Source: Lewinellaceae bacterium
GTDB lineage: Bacteria > Bacteroidota > Bacteroidia > Chitinophagales > Saprospiraceae
Assembly: GCA_016712415.1 (NCBI GenBank)
Contig: JADJRC010000014.1
Span: forward strand, 62,001 to 126,000
Reading direction: 5' to 3'
DNA: 64,000 nt
The position numbers were made by a program, and so were the translations under genes. How positions within the stretch are numbered: position 1 is the first letter of the stretch; every line of letters begins with the position of its first letter. Shown here in pieces: positions 45,230-56,075 of this stretch. Below the pieces are notes generated by a model. It saw only the letters and a program-made list of their open reading frames with translations. It did not search any database and was not told the origin of the DNA.

Positions 45230-45319
45230 ATCCTGTGAATCTTGTAAATCCTGTGAATCTTGTAAATCCTGTGAATCCTGTGAATCTTGTAAATCCTGTG
45301 AATCTTGTAAATCCTGTCT
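45230..45319. repeat. Nonamer tandem repeat (ATCCTGTGA / ATCTTGTAA)
   Basis: Ten consecutive 9-base units of the pattern ATCYTGTRA in mostly alternating order. The same words form the arms of the cruciform at 13804-13890. The remaining 45320-45600 holds no gene; it contains a short local repeat of AATCCGCG-type words near 45528-45545. Confidence 0.9.
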
Positions 45320-45600
45320 GAAAAACAACAGAACCTGTCAGCCATACAACAGAAACGGTTTAAAAAGACGCCCTCTTGAAAACGAAGCAAGCCGGCTTTC
45401 TCCCTAAATAAATTTCCTCAGGCATCGGCGGCTTGTCTCGCGCAAATCTACACTTCCCCCACACCCAACCATTCCATTTTCTCAAAATCGCGTAGGTTTG
45501 TCCACACTACCCCTCTCATTCTGTCAAAATCCGCGTCAATCCGCGCTTTTTTTCCGCGCGAATCTGCGGTAAACCATCTTATACGGGAAACCACCTCACC

Positions 45601-47235
45601 ATGATCGCACACCTTGTCAATCTCCACGAACGCCGCATCTACCCTGCTGAAATCGACATGGCAAACGGACGGATCACCGCCATCCGGGAAATCGCCGACG
45701 CACCCGACGATGCCGGATACCTGCTCCCGGGGTTCGTAGACGCGCACGTCCACGTGGAAAGCAGTATGCTGCCGCCGGCTGAATTTGCTAGGATGGCCGT
45801 CGTACACGGCACGGTGGCCACGGTGTCCGACCCGCACGAGATTGCCAATGTGCTCGGCGTGGCAGGCGTGCAGTACATGCTCGACGATGCGCGGCGTGTG
45901 CCGCTCAAATTCTGCTTTGGCGCGCCTTCCTGCGTACCGGCCACGGCATTCGAGACGGCAGGTGCAACACTAGACGCCCGGGCAGTGGAACAACTGCTGC
46001 AAAACCCCGCCATCGGCTACCTGTCTGAAATGATGAACTTCCCCGGCGTCCTGTTCAGCGACGCAGCGGTCATGGCCAAAATTGCCGCTGCCAAACGCCT
46101 CGGCAAACCAGTGGACGGCCACGCGCCCGGATTGCGCGGCGACGATGCGCGGCGTTATTTTGCCGCAGGCATAACGACCGACCACGAGTGCTTCACCTAT
46201 GAGGAAGGCCGGGAAAAGGCGCAACTCGGCGTCAAAATACTGATCCGGGAAGGCAGCGCCGCGCGCAATTTCGAGGCGCTCTGGCCGCTGCTGAATGAAT
46301 TTCCCGCGCAGGTCATGTTTTGCAGCGACGACAAACACCCCGACGACCTCGTGCGCGGCCACATCGACGAAGTCGTGCGGCGCGCGCTGGCCAAAGGCTG
46401 CGACCTGTTCGACGTGTTGCGCGCCGCCTGCCTCAACCCCGTGGAGCACTACAGACTGCCCGTGGGCCTGCTGCGCGCGGGCGACCCTGCCGATTTTATC
46501 CGCGTGGCCGACCTGCAATCGTTCCGTGTGCTCGACACCTGGATTGACGGTCAAAAAGTCGCGGAAAACGGCCAAAGCCTGCTGCCTCGCCTGAGTTCAG
46601 AAGCGCCGAACCAATTCCGCGCTTTACCCAAATCCGAAGCCGATTTCCGGGTGGCCGCCAACGGCGCGGCGCGCGTCCGCGTCATCGAGGCGCTCGACGG
46701 GCAAATCGTAACCGGCGCAGCGACGGAAACCCTGACGCTCCGGGACGGGACATTGACACCCGATCCTGCCCGCGACCTGCTCAAGATCGCGGTCGTCAAC
46801 CGCTACGCCGAACACGCGGCGCCGGCCATCGGGTTTGTGCGCGGCTTCGGGCTGCGGCGCGGCGCGCTGGCCTCCACGGTGGCCCACGATTCGCACAATA
46901 TCGTTGCAGTAGGGACCGACGACGAGGCGCTGTGCGCAGCCGTCAACGCCGTCATCGAAGCCCGTGGCGGCATCAGCGCGACCGATGGCGCGGGCGATAC
47001 ACGCGTACTGCCGCTGCCCATCGCCGGACTGATGAGCAACAGCGACGGTCACACCCTGGCCCGCGAATACGGACTGGTCGACGCCTGGACCAAGGAAATG
47101 TTGGGCTGCACCCTTAGGGCGCCCTTCATGGTATTGTCATTTTTGGCGCTGCCGGTCATCCCAAAACTAAAAATGACCGACCTGGGCCTTTTCGACGTCG
47201 AAAAGTTCGTTTTCGTGCCGCTGGAAATGCCGTAG
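45601..47235 (+). CDS. ade: Adenine deaminase
   Basis: 544 residues. Deaminates adenine to hypoxanthine in purine salvage; amidohydrolase superfamily, cytoplasmic. Motifs: GFVDAHVHVESSML (first metal ligands HxH), VSDPHEIANVLG, EMMNFPGVL, DGHAPGLRG, GITTDHECFTYEEG, and CSDDKHPDDL. The C-terminal half has the Ade-specific GLRRGALASTVAHDSHNIVA. The ATG at 45601 immediately follows the promoter region. Confidence 0.95.
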   Translation: MIAHLVNLHERRIYPAEIDMANGRITAIREIADAPDDAGYLLPGFVDAHVHVESSMLPPAEFARMAVVHGTVATVSDPHEIANVLGVAGVQYMLDDARRVPLKFCFGAPSCVPATAFETAGATLDARAVEQLLQNPAIGYLSEMMNFPGVLFSDAAVMAKIAAAKRLGKPVDGHAPGLRGDDARRYFAAGITTDHECFTYEEGREKAQLGVKILIREGSAARNFEALWPLLNEFPAQVMFCSDDKHPDDLVRGHIDEVVRRALAKGCDLFDVLRAACLNPVEHYRLPVGLLRAGDPADFIRVADLQSFRVLDTWIDGQKVAENGQSLLPRLSSEAPNQFRALPKSEADFRVAANGAARVRVIEALDGQIVTGAATETLTLRDGTLTPDPARDLLKIAVVNRYAEHAAPAIGFVRGFGLRRGALASTVAHDSHNIVAVGTDDEALCAAVNAVIEARGGISATDGAGDTRVLPLPIAGLMSNSDGHTLAREYGLVDAWTKEMLGCTLRAPFMVLSFLALPVIPKLKMTDLGLFDVEKFVFVPLEMP

Positions 47236-47240
47236 TTTTG
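47233..47240 (+). promoter_or_regulatory. Candidate -7 box for the DjlA-like gene
   Basis: TAGTTTTG fits TAnnTTTG and overlaps the stop codon of ade; 23 bases before the TTG start at 47263. Confidence 0.35.
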
Positions 47241-47262
47241 CCCCGTCAACACATACGCGACC

Positions 47263-48072
47263 TTGGAACTAAGAGGTAAACTGATCTGCGGCATTGCCGG
47301 TGTTTTTTTGTTCGACCTGCTGGGCATACCCTTCGGCGGACTGATCGGCTTTTTCGTGGGTTCCCTGCTGGGACACTATTTCTTTGACCGGCCCAAAGAG
47401 GTCGAAGCGGAAGATGGCCAGTTCAAGGCCTACCAGCGCCGGCAGGGCGAGTTCCTGTTCCATGCCTTTGCACTCTGCGCCAAAATTGCCAAGGCCGACG
47501 GCGCCATCACACGGCAGGAGATCAACCACATGGAACACCTGATGCGCAACCAGTTCAGGTTGAACGATACCGGCAGGGCGCAGGCCATCAGGGTATGGAA
47601 ACAGGTGAAGGACACCACAGAGCCTTTCGACGCCTACGCCCGGGCTTTCTACCGCGATTTCGGCAAGGAACGCCACCATGTAATGAACATGATGGACCTG
47701 CTCTTTGCCATGGCCGCAGCCGACGGCGGCCTGCACCCCCGCGAGGAGGTCGCCCTGCTCCGCGCTGCGGGCATCTTCCACATCGGCAGGCTCCAGTACG
47801 ACCGCATCAAGAGCCGCTACTACCAGACCAAAAGCGGACCGCAACAGCAACAGCGCTGGTCGCCGCTCGACCCGCACTACCTGATCCTCGGCGCGCAGCC
47901 CAATGACACGCTGGAAACGGTCAAAAAGAAATACCGCGCCCTGGCCATGAAATGGCACCCGGACAAGATCGCCGCCGGCGGCGCCTCGGCGGAAGCCCTG
48001 CGCCACGCGAAGGAAAAGTTCCAGCAGATCAACGAGGCCTATGAGAAGATTGTGGCGGCGCGGAAGGGGTAA
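47263..48072 (+). CDS. DjlA-like membrane co-chaperone (TerB + DnaJ domains)
   Basis: 269 residues, apparently starting with TTG at 47263 (no ATG fits). N-terminal membrane helix (KLICGIAGVFLFDLLGIPFG), TerB-type helical domain (FHAFALCAKIAKADGAITRQ; DLLFAMAAADGGLHPREEVA, with paired acidic ADG motifs) and a C-terminal J domain with the HPD motif (YRALAMKWHPDKIAAGG). This order is DjlA's. It recruits DnaK to the inner membrane. Close behind ade (28 bases). Confidence 0.88.
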   Translation: MELRGKLICGIAGVFLFDLLGIPFGGLIGFFVGSLLGHYFFDRPKEVEAEDGQFKAYQRRQGEFLFHAFALCAKIAKADGAITRQEINHMEHLMRNQFRLNDTGRAQAIRVWKQVKDTTEPFDAYARAFYRDFGKERHHVMNMMDLLFAMAAADGGLHPREEVALLRAAGIFHIGRLQYDRIKSRYYQTKSGPQQQQRWSPLDPHYLILGAQPNDTLETVKKKYRALAMKWHPDKIAAGGASAEALRHAKEKFQQINEAYEKIVAARKG

Positions 48073-48450
48073 TTTGCTCTGCACCCCATGTTAAATTTCA
48101 TCGCGGGTTTGCCTTTCCGGGGGAAACGGTTTTATTTGAGGGATCAAAGGCCTTTTCTTATTGAAAAAGGACCATTGTATCGTTTGTTGACCGGCAACAT
48201 CCACACAGCGCTTCATCCGACCTTGACCGAACAGGAACCTTTCGATGCTTTCCTACCCGATATTATCCGTTCGCTTGATTTAATCCGCCACACCGCGATT
48301 TTCAACAGAATTTTTTATTCCCGCCTGTCCGTTGACCAGACTCCGGGCAGGTGTAAAGATTTCCCTGATGGCTGTACGCCGTCGCGGAAACGACTCCTGT
48401 TTTATCTGCGGTAGCACACACTTATTATTCATCACTAAAAACTCGATTCA
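48073..48450. other. Intergenic region, no convincing gene
   Basis: 378 bases. A 108-codon frame at 48088 has no recognised domain and an arginine/proline-heavy tail; it is not called. No hairpin or promoter box was recognised. Confidence 0.5.
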
Positions 48451-51400
48451 ATGAAACACAAAACGTTATTTATCAGTAATTTACAAAAAATATTTGCGGG
48501 GGGGGGGGCAAACTCTTTACCGGAGCAATGTTGACATTGTTCATGGGTGTCATACATCTTCCCTCATCGTTTGCACAATGCAGTCCACAGGCCGATTTCA
48601 CCTTTACGATAAATGACTGCGATGTGGAATTCCAACCCGTGAGTAGCGGCGCCGGTGTTGCGCACTTCTGGACGTTTCAGACCACGGGAGCGGGTTTTGT
48701 TTCCGCTTCCGATGTTGCCAACCCGCTCCACACATTCGGATCGGGAGCAGGTTTTTCCAATCGGACCGTCACTCACTCGGTTACTGTTGGCGGCGTGATG
48801 TACACCTGTGTCAAACAAATCACCGTAGGTTGTACAGAAGGGTGCAGCGATAAAAATTTTGGGTACACAGTAAATGGATGCTCTGTCACCTTCGATGCCG
48901 GGCTATTAACGGGACAGAACTGGGATTTTGGCGACGGCAATACATCTTCCCAGGCCGACCCGACACACACTTACACTGCCAACGGCGATTATACGGTCAC
49001 CTATTCGACCGCCGGAGGGCCGGTTTGTCAAAAAACAGTACGGGTTTTCTGTGGAACAAGTCCATCCTGTTGTACTGGCGAGTTTACCGCAAAACTATAT
49101 ACGGAATGCAGTGTACTGAAGCTGGAACTCGGCGCAGAATGTACAAGCGGAGGAGCCCATTCCTGGATTATTACACCGAATGTCGCCGGCGCATGTTTGA
49201 CCCTCGATAACTTTTTCCAGGGCGCGCCCGTACAGGGGATGATCCGACTAACCAACATCAACACCTGCGTCGTGTCATCAATCAACATCACCCACCAATA
49301 CACCTGCACCGATGGAACTGTCCATACGGTAACAAAAAACCTGAACGTGCCTGTGCAGGGTATATTTATCGGCAGAGACGGGCAGACAACCAATTTGAGC
49401 GATTACGCTTGCGTTCTTCCCGGCTCCGCTTATAATGGCAGTTGTGTCGTGTATTCCAGTGGAATCGTTGACATTGACAAGGACTTCTCTTTTGCCTCAG
49501 CCACCGTGCGTGTGCAACCGGGCCTTGCCGGTTTCAATGTGAAAGCACCGTACAATTTCACTTTACGCCAGGGCACGATAGTCAGCGGCAACCCCGACCC
49601 GGATTGTCACTGTTTGTGGAGGGGCATTAACGTAGATTCCGATGCCAAACTTACTACCGGCACGGATGCATCGGTGGAAGACGCTTTGTACGCCGTTCGT
49701 GCCGGGCTGAGCAGCACTCTGGAGATCAGAAAAACACATTTCCGAAGGAACTTTATCGGAATACGAGCAACGGAGGGCCCATTTGTAATGGACTTTTTTG
49801 AGGAAAATGAATTTGACGGCACAGGGCCTTTATATAATATATGTAGTCTTACATCAATGAACGATATCCAGGCTGTATTCGGATCATGCCAGCTCGCTGT
49901 TCCTTATTTCAACGAACGCGGATTTGCAGGCATCTACCTCGGCAATGCCGGGAGTGTCAACCTTCTACCGCTAGGTTGTGCTTCACAGAATGCTTTTCAC
50001 GACCTTGCCGTAGGCATTGATGCGTATGACACGGAACTTTCAATTAACAGAAACTGTCGATTCTCGAGAATTCTGCCCGGGGCGTATATGATATCAACAT
50101 TGAATCGTATGGCGGCGTTGCTGTGCGTTTCGCAGATGGCACGGCACAAGGCGTGAATGGAATCAGGTACAGGGGAAACGGTATGTTTGCGTCGAATCCG
50201 TCGCCCGATTTTGACGACTGTGCCTGTGGATTTTACCTCGCCTCCGAAATTCTATCTACTTCGACGACGGGGACACGTATTCAAATAACCGAATGCAGGA
50301 TGTTCAGGCAACACACTGGCGTCTTTTTATATCAGATAACTGTACGGCTGCGACAATACGGGAAATAGCAACAATTTCTTCCGGGGTATACAGAATAATT
50401 ATATCGAGGTGAACCCAAGTACGCAGTTTCCCGACTTGTTGCCATTAGCGGGGATTTTTCTGGCAGACTTTACACCGACGCAATCCGCACCCGAGATTGC
50501 GCGAAACATCATCGATGTAAACCAGGCAAATAACACCTGCAATTCGTCAGGCATCAGAATCCAGGGTTTTGCAGGGGATGTACTCGAACAGGTAAATATT
50601 CACAGAAACACGGTCAACGTCAACCAGGGAAGCAATGGCATCATACTGGGCAATTATTCCGGCGCCTGGGTTCACGACAACAGCGACGCGCCGGACTGCA
50701 GGCGCCGGAATATTTATCAATCACCAGTGCATAGACGGCATCAACAACTTCAGCGCCGGCATCCTGTATCAGGCAACCACAATAACCTCGTAGGATGCAA
50801 CGACATCATTTCCAATACGCCGAATACACGCGATCTGGCCGTCGCTTTTCATCAGAACGGAACTTACGCGCGCAACAACCTCGTCAACGGAAGATACGGC
50901 GCCATCTTCAGGCTCTCGGCTACCGGCACCCGGTTCGCCTGCAATACCATGTCGAACTACACAGAAAACGGTTTGCGCTACGAAGCCGGAGCCAATACAG
51001 GGCTGCAGGGAACGCCGGATACGACCTTTGGCAATCAATGGATCAACGCCAACCCGGCGCTGTTTGGGGCGTTTGCCGATATGACAGTTAATCCTGCGAA
51101 TTCGTTATATTTTTGTGCGTACTCTCGTCGGTGAAAATCCCAGTGTCTCTCCACTCAACTGGTTCTTCTCCATAGTCCCCAATAATATCCCGCCAACATG
51201 CCATTACGATTGCCCTCACCGTTCCCCTGTTCTTCGCCCCTGAAATAACAGCCTGGGACGATTCGGTCGCTTCCGGCGCAGCGGGGGGATACTTTTATTT
51301 CCCGGAAGCGGCCCGCTGGATCGACGAACGCCATTTGTATGAAAAACTGTACCACAACCCGGCGCTCCTATCCGGAAATCCCGTTATGGATGCGTTTGTG

Positions 51401-52228
51401 AACGCCCATCAGTATTCTCCCGTCGCCGGTTTGGTCGAGGCAGGCGAACATATCCGCGCCTTGTATGCGATCGATGCCGCACAAAAAGCCGCGCTGGAAA
51501 GCCAGGCAGAGGTGATCGATACATTGCTCCTTCAAAAAACACTGCTCGACTCGCTGTTAGCCCAAACGACCGACCCGGTTGAGCAGGAAACCGGCCAAGC
51601 GTTGCGCGACAGCCTCGTGCAGGAGTTGATGGACGCACAATCGGCATCGGAAACACTTGCCCTGGAACTGACGCAACAGCGGCTGAACGGTATAGCAGGG
51701 ACGCTTGCCCTGCTGGGAAACATCGCCCCGGCCAACGTATATGAAGCGAATGAGAAAGAGGTGCTTCGCATCTACCTCGAATCGTTCGTTTCCGGGTTGC
51801 AACCCTCACCGGAAATGATCGACACCCTGTACGCCATCGGCAGCGCGTGTCCCTACGTCAACGGCCCTGCCGTGTACGACGCAAGAAGCCTGTACGAAAA
51901 GTACACGGGTATTTCCCTGCCCGATGTAGATTGCCCGGAATTGGAAGAACGCGACAGCAAAGCCGGCATGCAAATGACGGATGCAGGTATCCGCATTTAC
52001 CCCAACCCGGCAGATCAGATGCTGAGCATCTCGATCCCTGCAAATGCCCCGGCAGGTAATTACCGCCTGCAACTTTTCAACATGCTGGGAGAAAAGGTTT
52101 CGGATGCCGCAATATATCCCGGCGACAACCAGACACCCGTAAATTCATTGCCCGGCGGAATTTACCTGGCGCGCATTACCCGCGACGGGCTTAACCTGCA
52201 CTCCATGGCGATTTTTATCCGGCACTAA
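48451..52228 (+). CDS. Giant secreted PKD / beta-helix protein with T9SS sorting domain (frameshifted)
   Basis: One ~1,250-residue protein in several frames. The start is MKHKTLFISNLQKIF, then an 11-G tract; one more G would join it to GAMLTLFMGVIHLPSSFAQ and complete a signal peptide. A PKD domain (NWDFGDGNTSSQADPTHTYT) is followed by a right-handed beta-helix (INVDSDAKLTTGTDASVEDA; NIIDVNQANNTCNSSGIRIQ), a helical stretch (LLLQKTLLDSLLAQTTDPVE) and the T9SS type A domain (IRIYPNPADQMLSISIP ... YLARITRDG). Breaks lie at 48498-48508, near 50085, 50340 and 51130-51330. The product would be carried through the outer membrane by T9SS and kept on the surface. Confidence 0.8.
48498..48508 (+). repeat. 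11-G homopolymer inside the signal peptide
   Basis: Eleven consecutive G. With 11 the frame from the ATG at 48451 stops at TGA (48532); with 12 it continues into the long PKD frame. A length-variable switch, or a base-calling error. Confidence 0.85.
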
Positions 52229-52244
52229 CCTGTTCTGTTTATCC

Positions 52245-52278
52245 TTATAGGGGACTTCTGGTATGAAGTCTCCTATAA
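52245..52278 (+). terminator. Hairpin between the T9SS gene and paralogue 1
   Basis: 14-base stem TTATAGGGGACTTC/GAAGTCTCCTATAA (one G-T pair), loop TGGTAT. It has a counterpart with a different sequence at 54140-54174. Confidence 0.7.
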
Positions 52279-52294
52279 TCAATTATTTCCTTAC

Positions 52295-54061
52295 ATGAAA
52301 CAACTTCTCCTTCTCCTATACTGCTTCCTCGCTCTTGACCCTGTATTCAGCCAGAAACACGATTATGTCTGGTTGTCCGGAGTTTACAACCTCGCCGATG
52401 ATTCTGCCACCAATTTTATCGTGGATTTCAAGACTTTTCCTCCCGTTATTGACAAGATTGACAGTAAAATATTAATAACTTTTGCCAACTGCTCTGTTTC
52501 CGATAAAGCTGGGGACCTTGCATTTTATACCAACCTGTGGTACGGTAAAAAACAGGGAACACGAAACCCTGTACAATGGAGAAGGCCTGAGCCTGGGGCC
52601 GTTCCATGATTTTTATTGCGGCACATCTGGCACCTATAATTTGATCCAGGGTGTTTTTGCATTGCCCGGCGCAGACCAGACTTACGACCTGTTCCACCTC
52701 CGCGGCCTGATGGATCCGCCCGGCCCCAATTTCATCTGCTGGAGGGGCGCGCTGCTTCATTCCCGAATCGACATGAACGCCCAGCAGGGAAAAGGAGAGG
52801 TTGTTTTAAAGGACTCCGTTTTGCTGGAGACTTGCCTGCAAACCGCCTGCGCCAACCGTCACGCCAACGGCCGCGACTGGTGGATACTGGCGGCGGACAA
52901 TACCGACAACCGCTTTTACCGCTTTCTATCCACCCCCGACGGCATCGAAGGACCCTGGATACAGGACATCGACAACCCCACCACGCAGGACACTTTTTTT
53001 TACCTGGGCTGGAGCGAATTCTCCCCCGACGGGGAATATTTCCTCGTGTACGACGTGCACAGCGGCGCCGCCGTTTACGCCTTCGACCGGTGTACCGGGC
53101 TGCTGTCTTCCCTGTGGCACCTGCCGGGCGATCCCGATTCCTACGGATGGTCGGCAGCCTTTTCTCCCGACAGCCGCTTCGTGTACATCGTAAAAGATCA
53201 GTTTGCCTCCATCCGGCAGTTCGACCTGCATGCGGCGGACATTACCGCGTCCCAAACCACCGTGGCTGTCTGGGACAGTTTTTTACCGACCTGTTTTGAA
53301 CCAATGGGCCAGCAATACAGACGTTCTTCGGCTTTTTCCAGCACGGCCCCGACGGCAAGCTTTACAACTGGGCCGGCGACACGAAATACATGCACGTCAT
53401 GAATTTCCCCAACCGCAAAGGAACACAATGCGATTTGATACAACGCGCCATCGAGTTGCCTTACTACACCTCCGGCGCCAACGCCTACTACCCCAACTAC
53501 CGCCTCGGCCCGGTGGACGGCTCCGCCTGCGACAGCCTGGGTATTAACAACCTGCCCGTGGCGCTGTTCCGCCACGACGTGGAGGATACCCTCCTGCCGC
53601 TGGCCGTCACCTTCACCGACCTGTCGTATTACGCGCCAACGAACTGGCACTGGGATTTCGGCGACGGAGGCGCCAGCCAGGATACCAGTCCGGTACACGT
53701 TTTCCCCGCGGCGGGCGCTTACAACGTCTGCCTTACCGTCAGCAATGCCTACGCCGCCGATACCTTTTGCCGGCAGATACAGGTCGGCACGGTCGGCCTG
53801 TCCGACCTGTTGCCGGTGCTGCCCCTGGCCCGCGTGTTGCCCAATCCCTGCGGCGATCTGCTGCGGGTATCACTGCCTGCCATGACCGGCGAAAACCCGG
53901 TTTTTGTCCTGTTCGACATGTTTGGCCGGCCCATATTGACCCGAACCCTGACGCACTTTGAGACACCGCTTGATACGAAGCGCCTGCCCGCCGGGATGTA
54001 TGGCTGGCAGTTGCGGTACAGGGGTGTTGTGGCGCAATCGGGAAAGGTGGTGAAGCAATGA
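52295..54061 (+). CDS. Secreted PKD-domain surface protein, paralogue 1 (frameshifted)
   Basis: Signal peptide MKQLLLLLYCFLALDPVFSQ. Comparison with paralogue 2 shows an extra G near 52541-52542 (TGTGGTACGG) and another break near 53280-53300; the frames 52295-52609, 52482-53402 and 53390-54061 join into one ~588-residue protein. The N-terminal part looks like a WD40/lactonase-type beta propeller (FSPDGEYFLVYDVHSGAAVY; FSPDSRFVYIV), then a PKD domain (WHWDFGDGGASQDTSPVHVF) and a C-terminal T9SS-type tail (VLPNPCGDLLRV ... LPAGMYGWQLRYRG). Confidence 0.82.
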
Positions 54062-54139
54062 TGAACGCGCATTACCCGCGACGGATTAACCCTTTACTCC
54101 ACGGCGATCTCTATCGGGCACTAACCTGTTCTGTTTATC

Positions 54140-54174
54140 TTTAAGGGGAATTCAAACGCTGAATTCCCCTTAAA
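54140..54174 (+). terminator. Hairpin between the paralogues
   Basis: Perfect 15-base stem TTTAAGGGGAATTCA/TGAATTCCCCTTAAA, loop AACGC. It holds the same position as 52245-52278, with both arms changed together, indicating selection for the stem. Confidence 0.8.
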
Positions 54175-54189
54175 CAATTATTTCCTTAC

Positions 54190-55952
54190 ATGAAACAACT
54201 TCTCCTTCTCCTATACTGCTTCCTCGCTCTTGACCCTGTATTCAGCCAAAAGTACGATTATGTCTGGTTGTCCGGAGTTTACAACCTCGCCGATGATTCT
54301 GCCACCAATTTTATCGTGGATTTCAAAACTTTTCCTCCCGTTGTTGACAAGATCGACAGCAAAACATTGATGATTGATGCTAATATTTCCATGTCCGATA
54401 AAGATGGCGAACTTGCCTTTTATACCAATATGTGCAAGGTAAAAAACAGCGAACACGAAACCCTGTACAACGGAGAAGGGCTGAGCCTCGGGCCTTTCCA
54501 TGATTTTTATTGCGGTGTCTCTGGCACCTATAATTTGCCCCAGGGTGTTTTCGCATTGCCCGGCACAGACCAGGCCTACGACCTGTTCCACCTCCGCGGC
54601 CTGATCGATCCGCCCGGCCCCAATTTCGTCTGCTGGAGAGGAGCGCTGCTTCATTCCCGGATCGACATGAACGCCCAGCAGGGAAAAGGAGCGGTCGTTT
54701 TCAAGGATTCTGTTTTACTGGAGGCTTGCCTGCAAACTGCCTGCGCCAACCGCCACGCCAACGGCCACGACTGGTGGATACTGGCGGCGGACAATACCGA
54801 CAACCGCTTTTACCGCTTTCTATCCACCCCCAACGGCATCGAAGGTCCCTGGATACAGGACATCAACAACCCCACCACGCAGGACACTTTTTTTTACTTA
54901 GGCTGGAGCGAATTCTCCCCCGACGGGGAATATTTTCTCGTGTACGACGTACACAGCGGCGCCGCCGTTTACGCCTTCGACCGGTGTACCGGGCTGCTGT
55001 CTTCCCTGTGGAATTTGCCGGGCGATCCCGATTCCTACGGATGGTCGGCAGCCTTTTCCCCCGACAGCCGCTTCGTGTATATCGTAAGAGATCATTTTTC
55101 CTCGATCCGGCAGTTCGACCTGCATGCGGCGGACATTACCGCGTCCCAAACCACCGTGGCTGTCTGGGACAGCTTTTTCTTTTACCAGCAAGGAAGCGGC
55201 GGCCCTCGCCAGACATTCTTTAATTATTTCCAGCACGGCCCTGACGGCAAACTCTACAACTGGGCCGGCGATACCAAATACATGCACGTCATGAATTTCC
55301 CCAACCGCAAAGGAACACAATGCGATTTGGTACAACGCGCCGTCGAGTTGCCTTACTATACCTCCGGCGCCAACGCCTACTACCCCAACTACCGCCTCGG
55401 CCCGGTGGACGGCTCCGCCTGCGACAGCCTGGGTATCGACAACCTGCCAGTGGCGCTGTTCCGCCACGACGTAGAGGATACCCTCGCGCCGCTGGCCGTC
55501 ACCTTTACCGACCTGTCGTACTACGCGCCCACGGCCTGGCATTGGGATTTCGGCGACGGAGGCGCCAGCCAGGACACCAGCCCGGTACACGTTTTCCCTG
55601 CGGCGGGGACTTACAACGTCTGCCTGACGGTGAGCAACGCCTTCGCTTCAGATACCTTCTGCCGGATGGTGCAGGTCGGTACGGTCGGCTTGTCCGAACT
55701 GCTGCCGGTGCTGCCCAGGGCGCAGGTATCGCCCAATCCTGCGGCGACCTGCTCCGCGTGTCGCTGCCCGCCATGACCGGCGAAAACCCGGTTTTTGTCC
55801 TGTTCGACCTCTTTGGCAGACCCCTCGTCACCCAAACCCTGACCGGTTTTGATACCCCGATCGATACGAAGCGCCTGCCCGCCGGGATGTATGGCTGGCA
55901 GATGCGGTACCGGGGCGTTGTGGCGCAGGCGGGTAAAGTGGTGAAACGGTGA
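54190..55952 (+). CDS. Secreted PKD-domain surface protein, paralogue 2 (one frameshift near the end)
   Basis: Same architecture as paralogue 1: signal peptide, beta-propeller-like region (WSEFSPDGEYFLVYDVHSGA), PKD (WHWDFGDGGASQDTS), T9SS-type tail. The first frame runs to 55776. A lost C near 55737 (AATCCTGCGG; paralogue 1 has AATCCCTGCGG) shifts the last ~70 residues to the frame ending at 55952 (GDLLRVSLPAMTGENPVFVL ... MYGWQMRYRG). Full length ~587 residues after repair. Probably surface exposed; function unknown. Confidence 0.86.
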
Positions 55953-56075
55953 GGAGGAATTCCGTGACTTGTCCTGAAACAGGTTTACACAACATTGTTA
56001 ACTAAAACCAGGACAAGTCCTGATGGAAAACTGATATCTTTCGACTCCAAACCTGCGGTTCACACCCCACGCAAA

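Larger units (their letters stand above)
52171..54066. repeat. First copy of a ~1.9-kb tandem duplication
   Basis: The unit runs from the last ~60 bases of the T9SS gene (CGCATTACCCGCGACGG) through the hairpin gap and the complete gene at 52295. Copy two begins at 54067 with the same word, directly after the stop of copy one. Confidence 0.85.
54067..55952. repeat. Second copy of the ~1.9-kb tandem duplication
   Basis: Contains the relic of the T9SS gene tail (54067-54125), its own hairpin and the gene at 54190. Highly similar to copy one but with scattered substitutions, so the duplication is not brand new. Confidence 0.85.

Noticed and set aside
48088..48414. 108-codon plus-strand frame after the DjlA-like gene
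   Set aside because: No domain, poor start context, basic tail; more likely intergenic.
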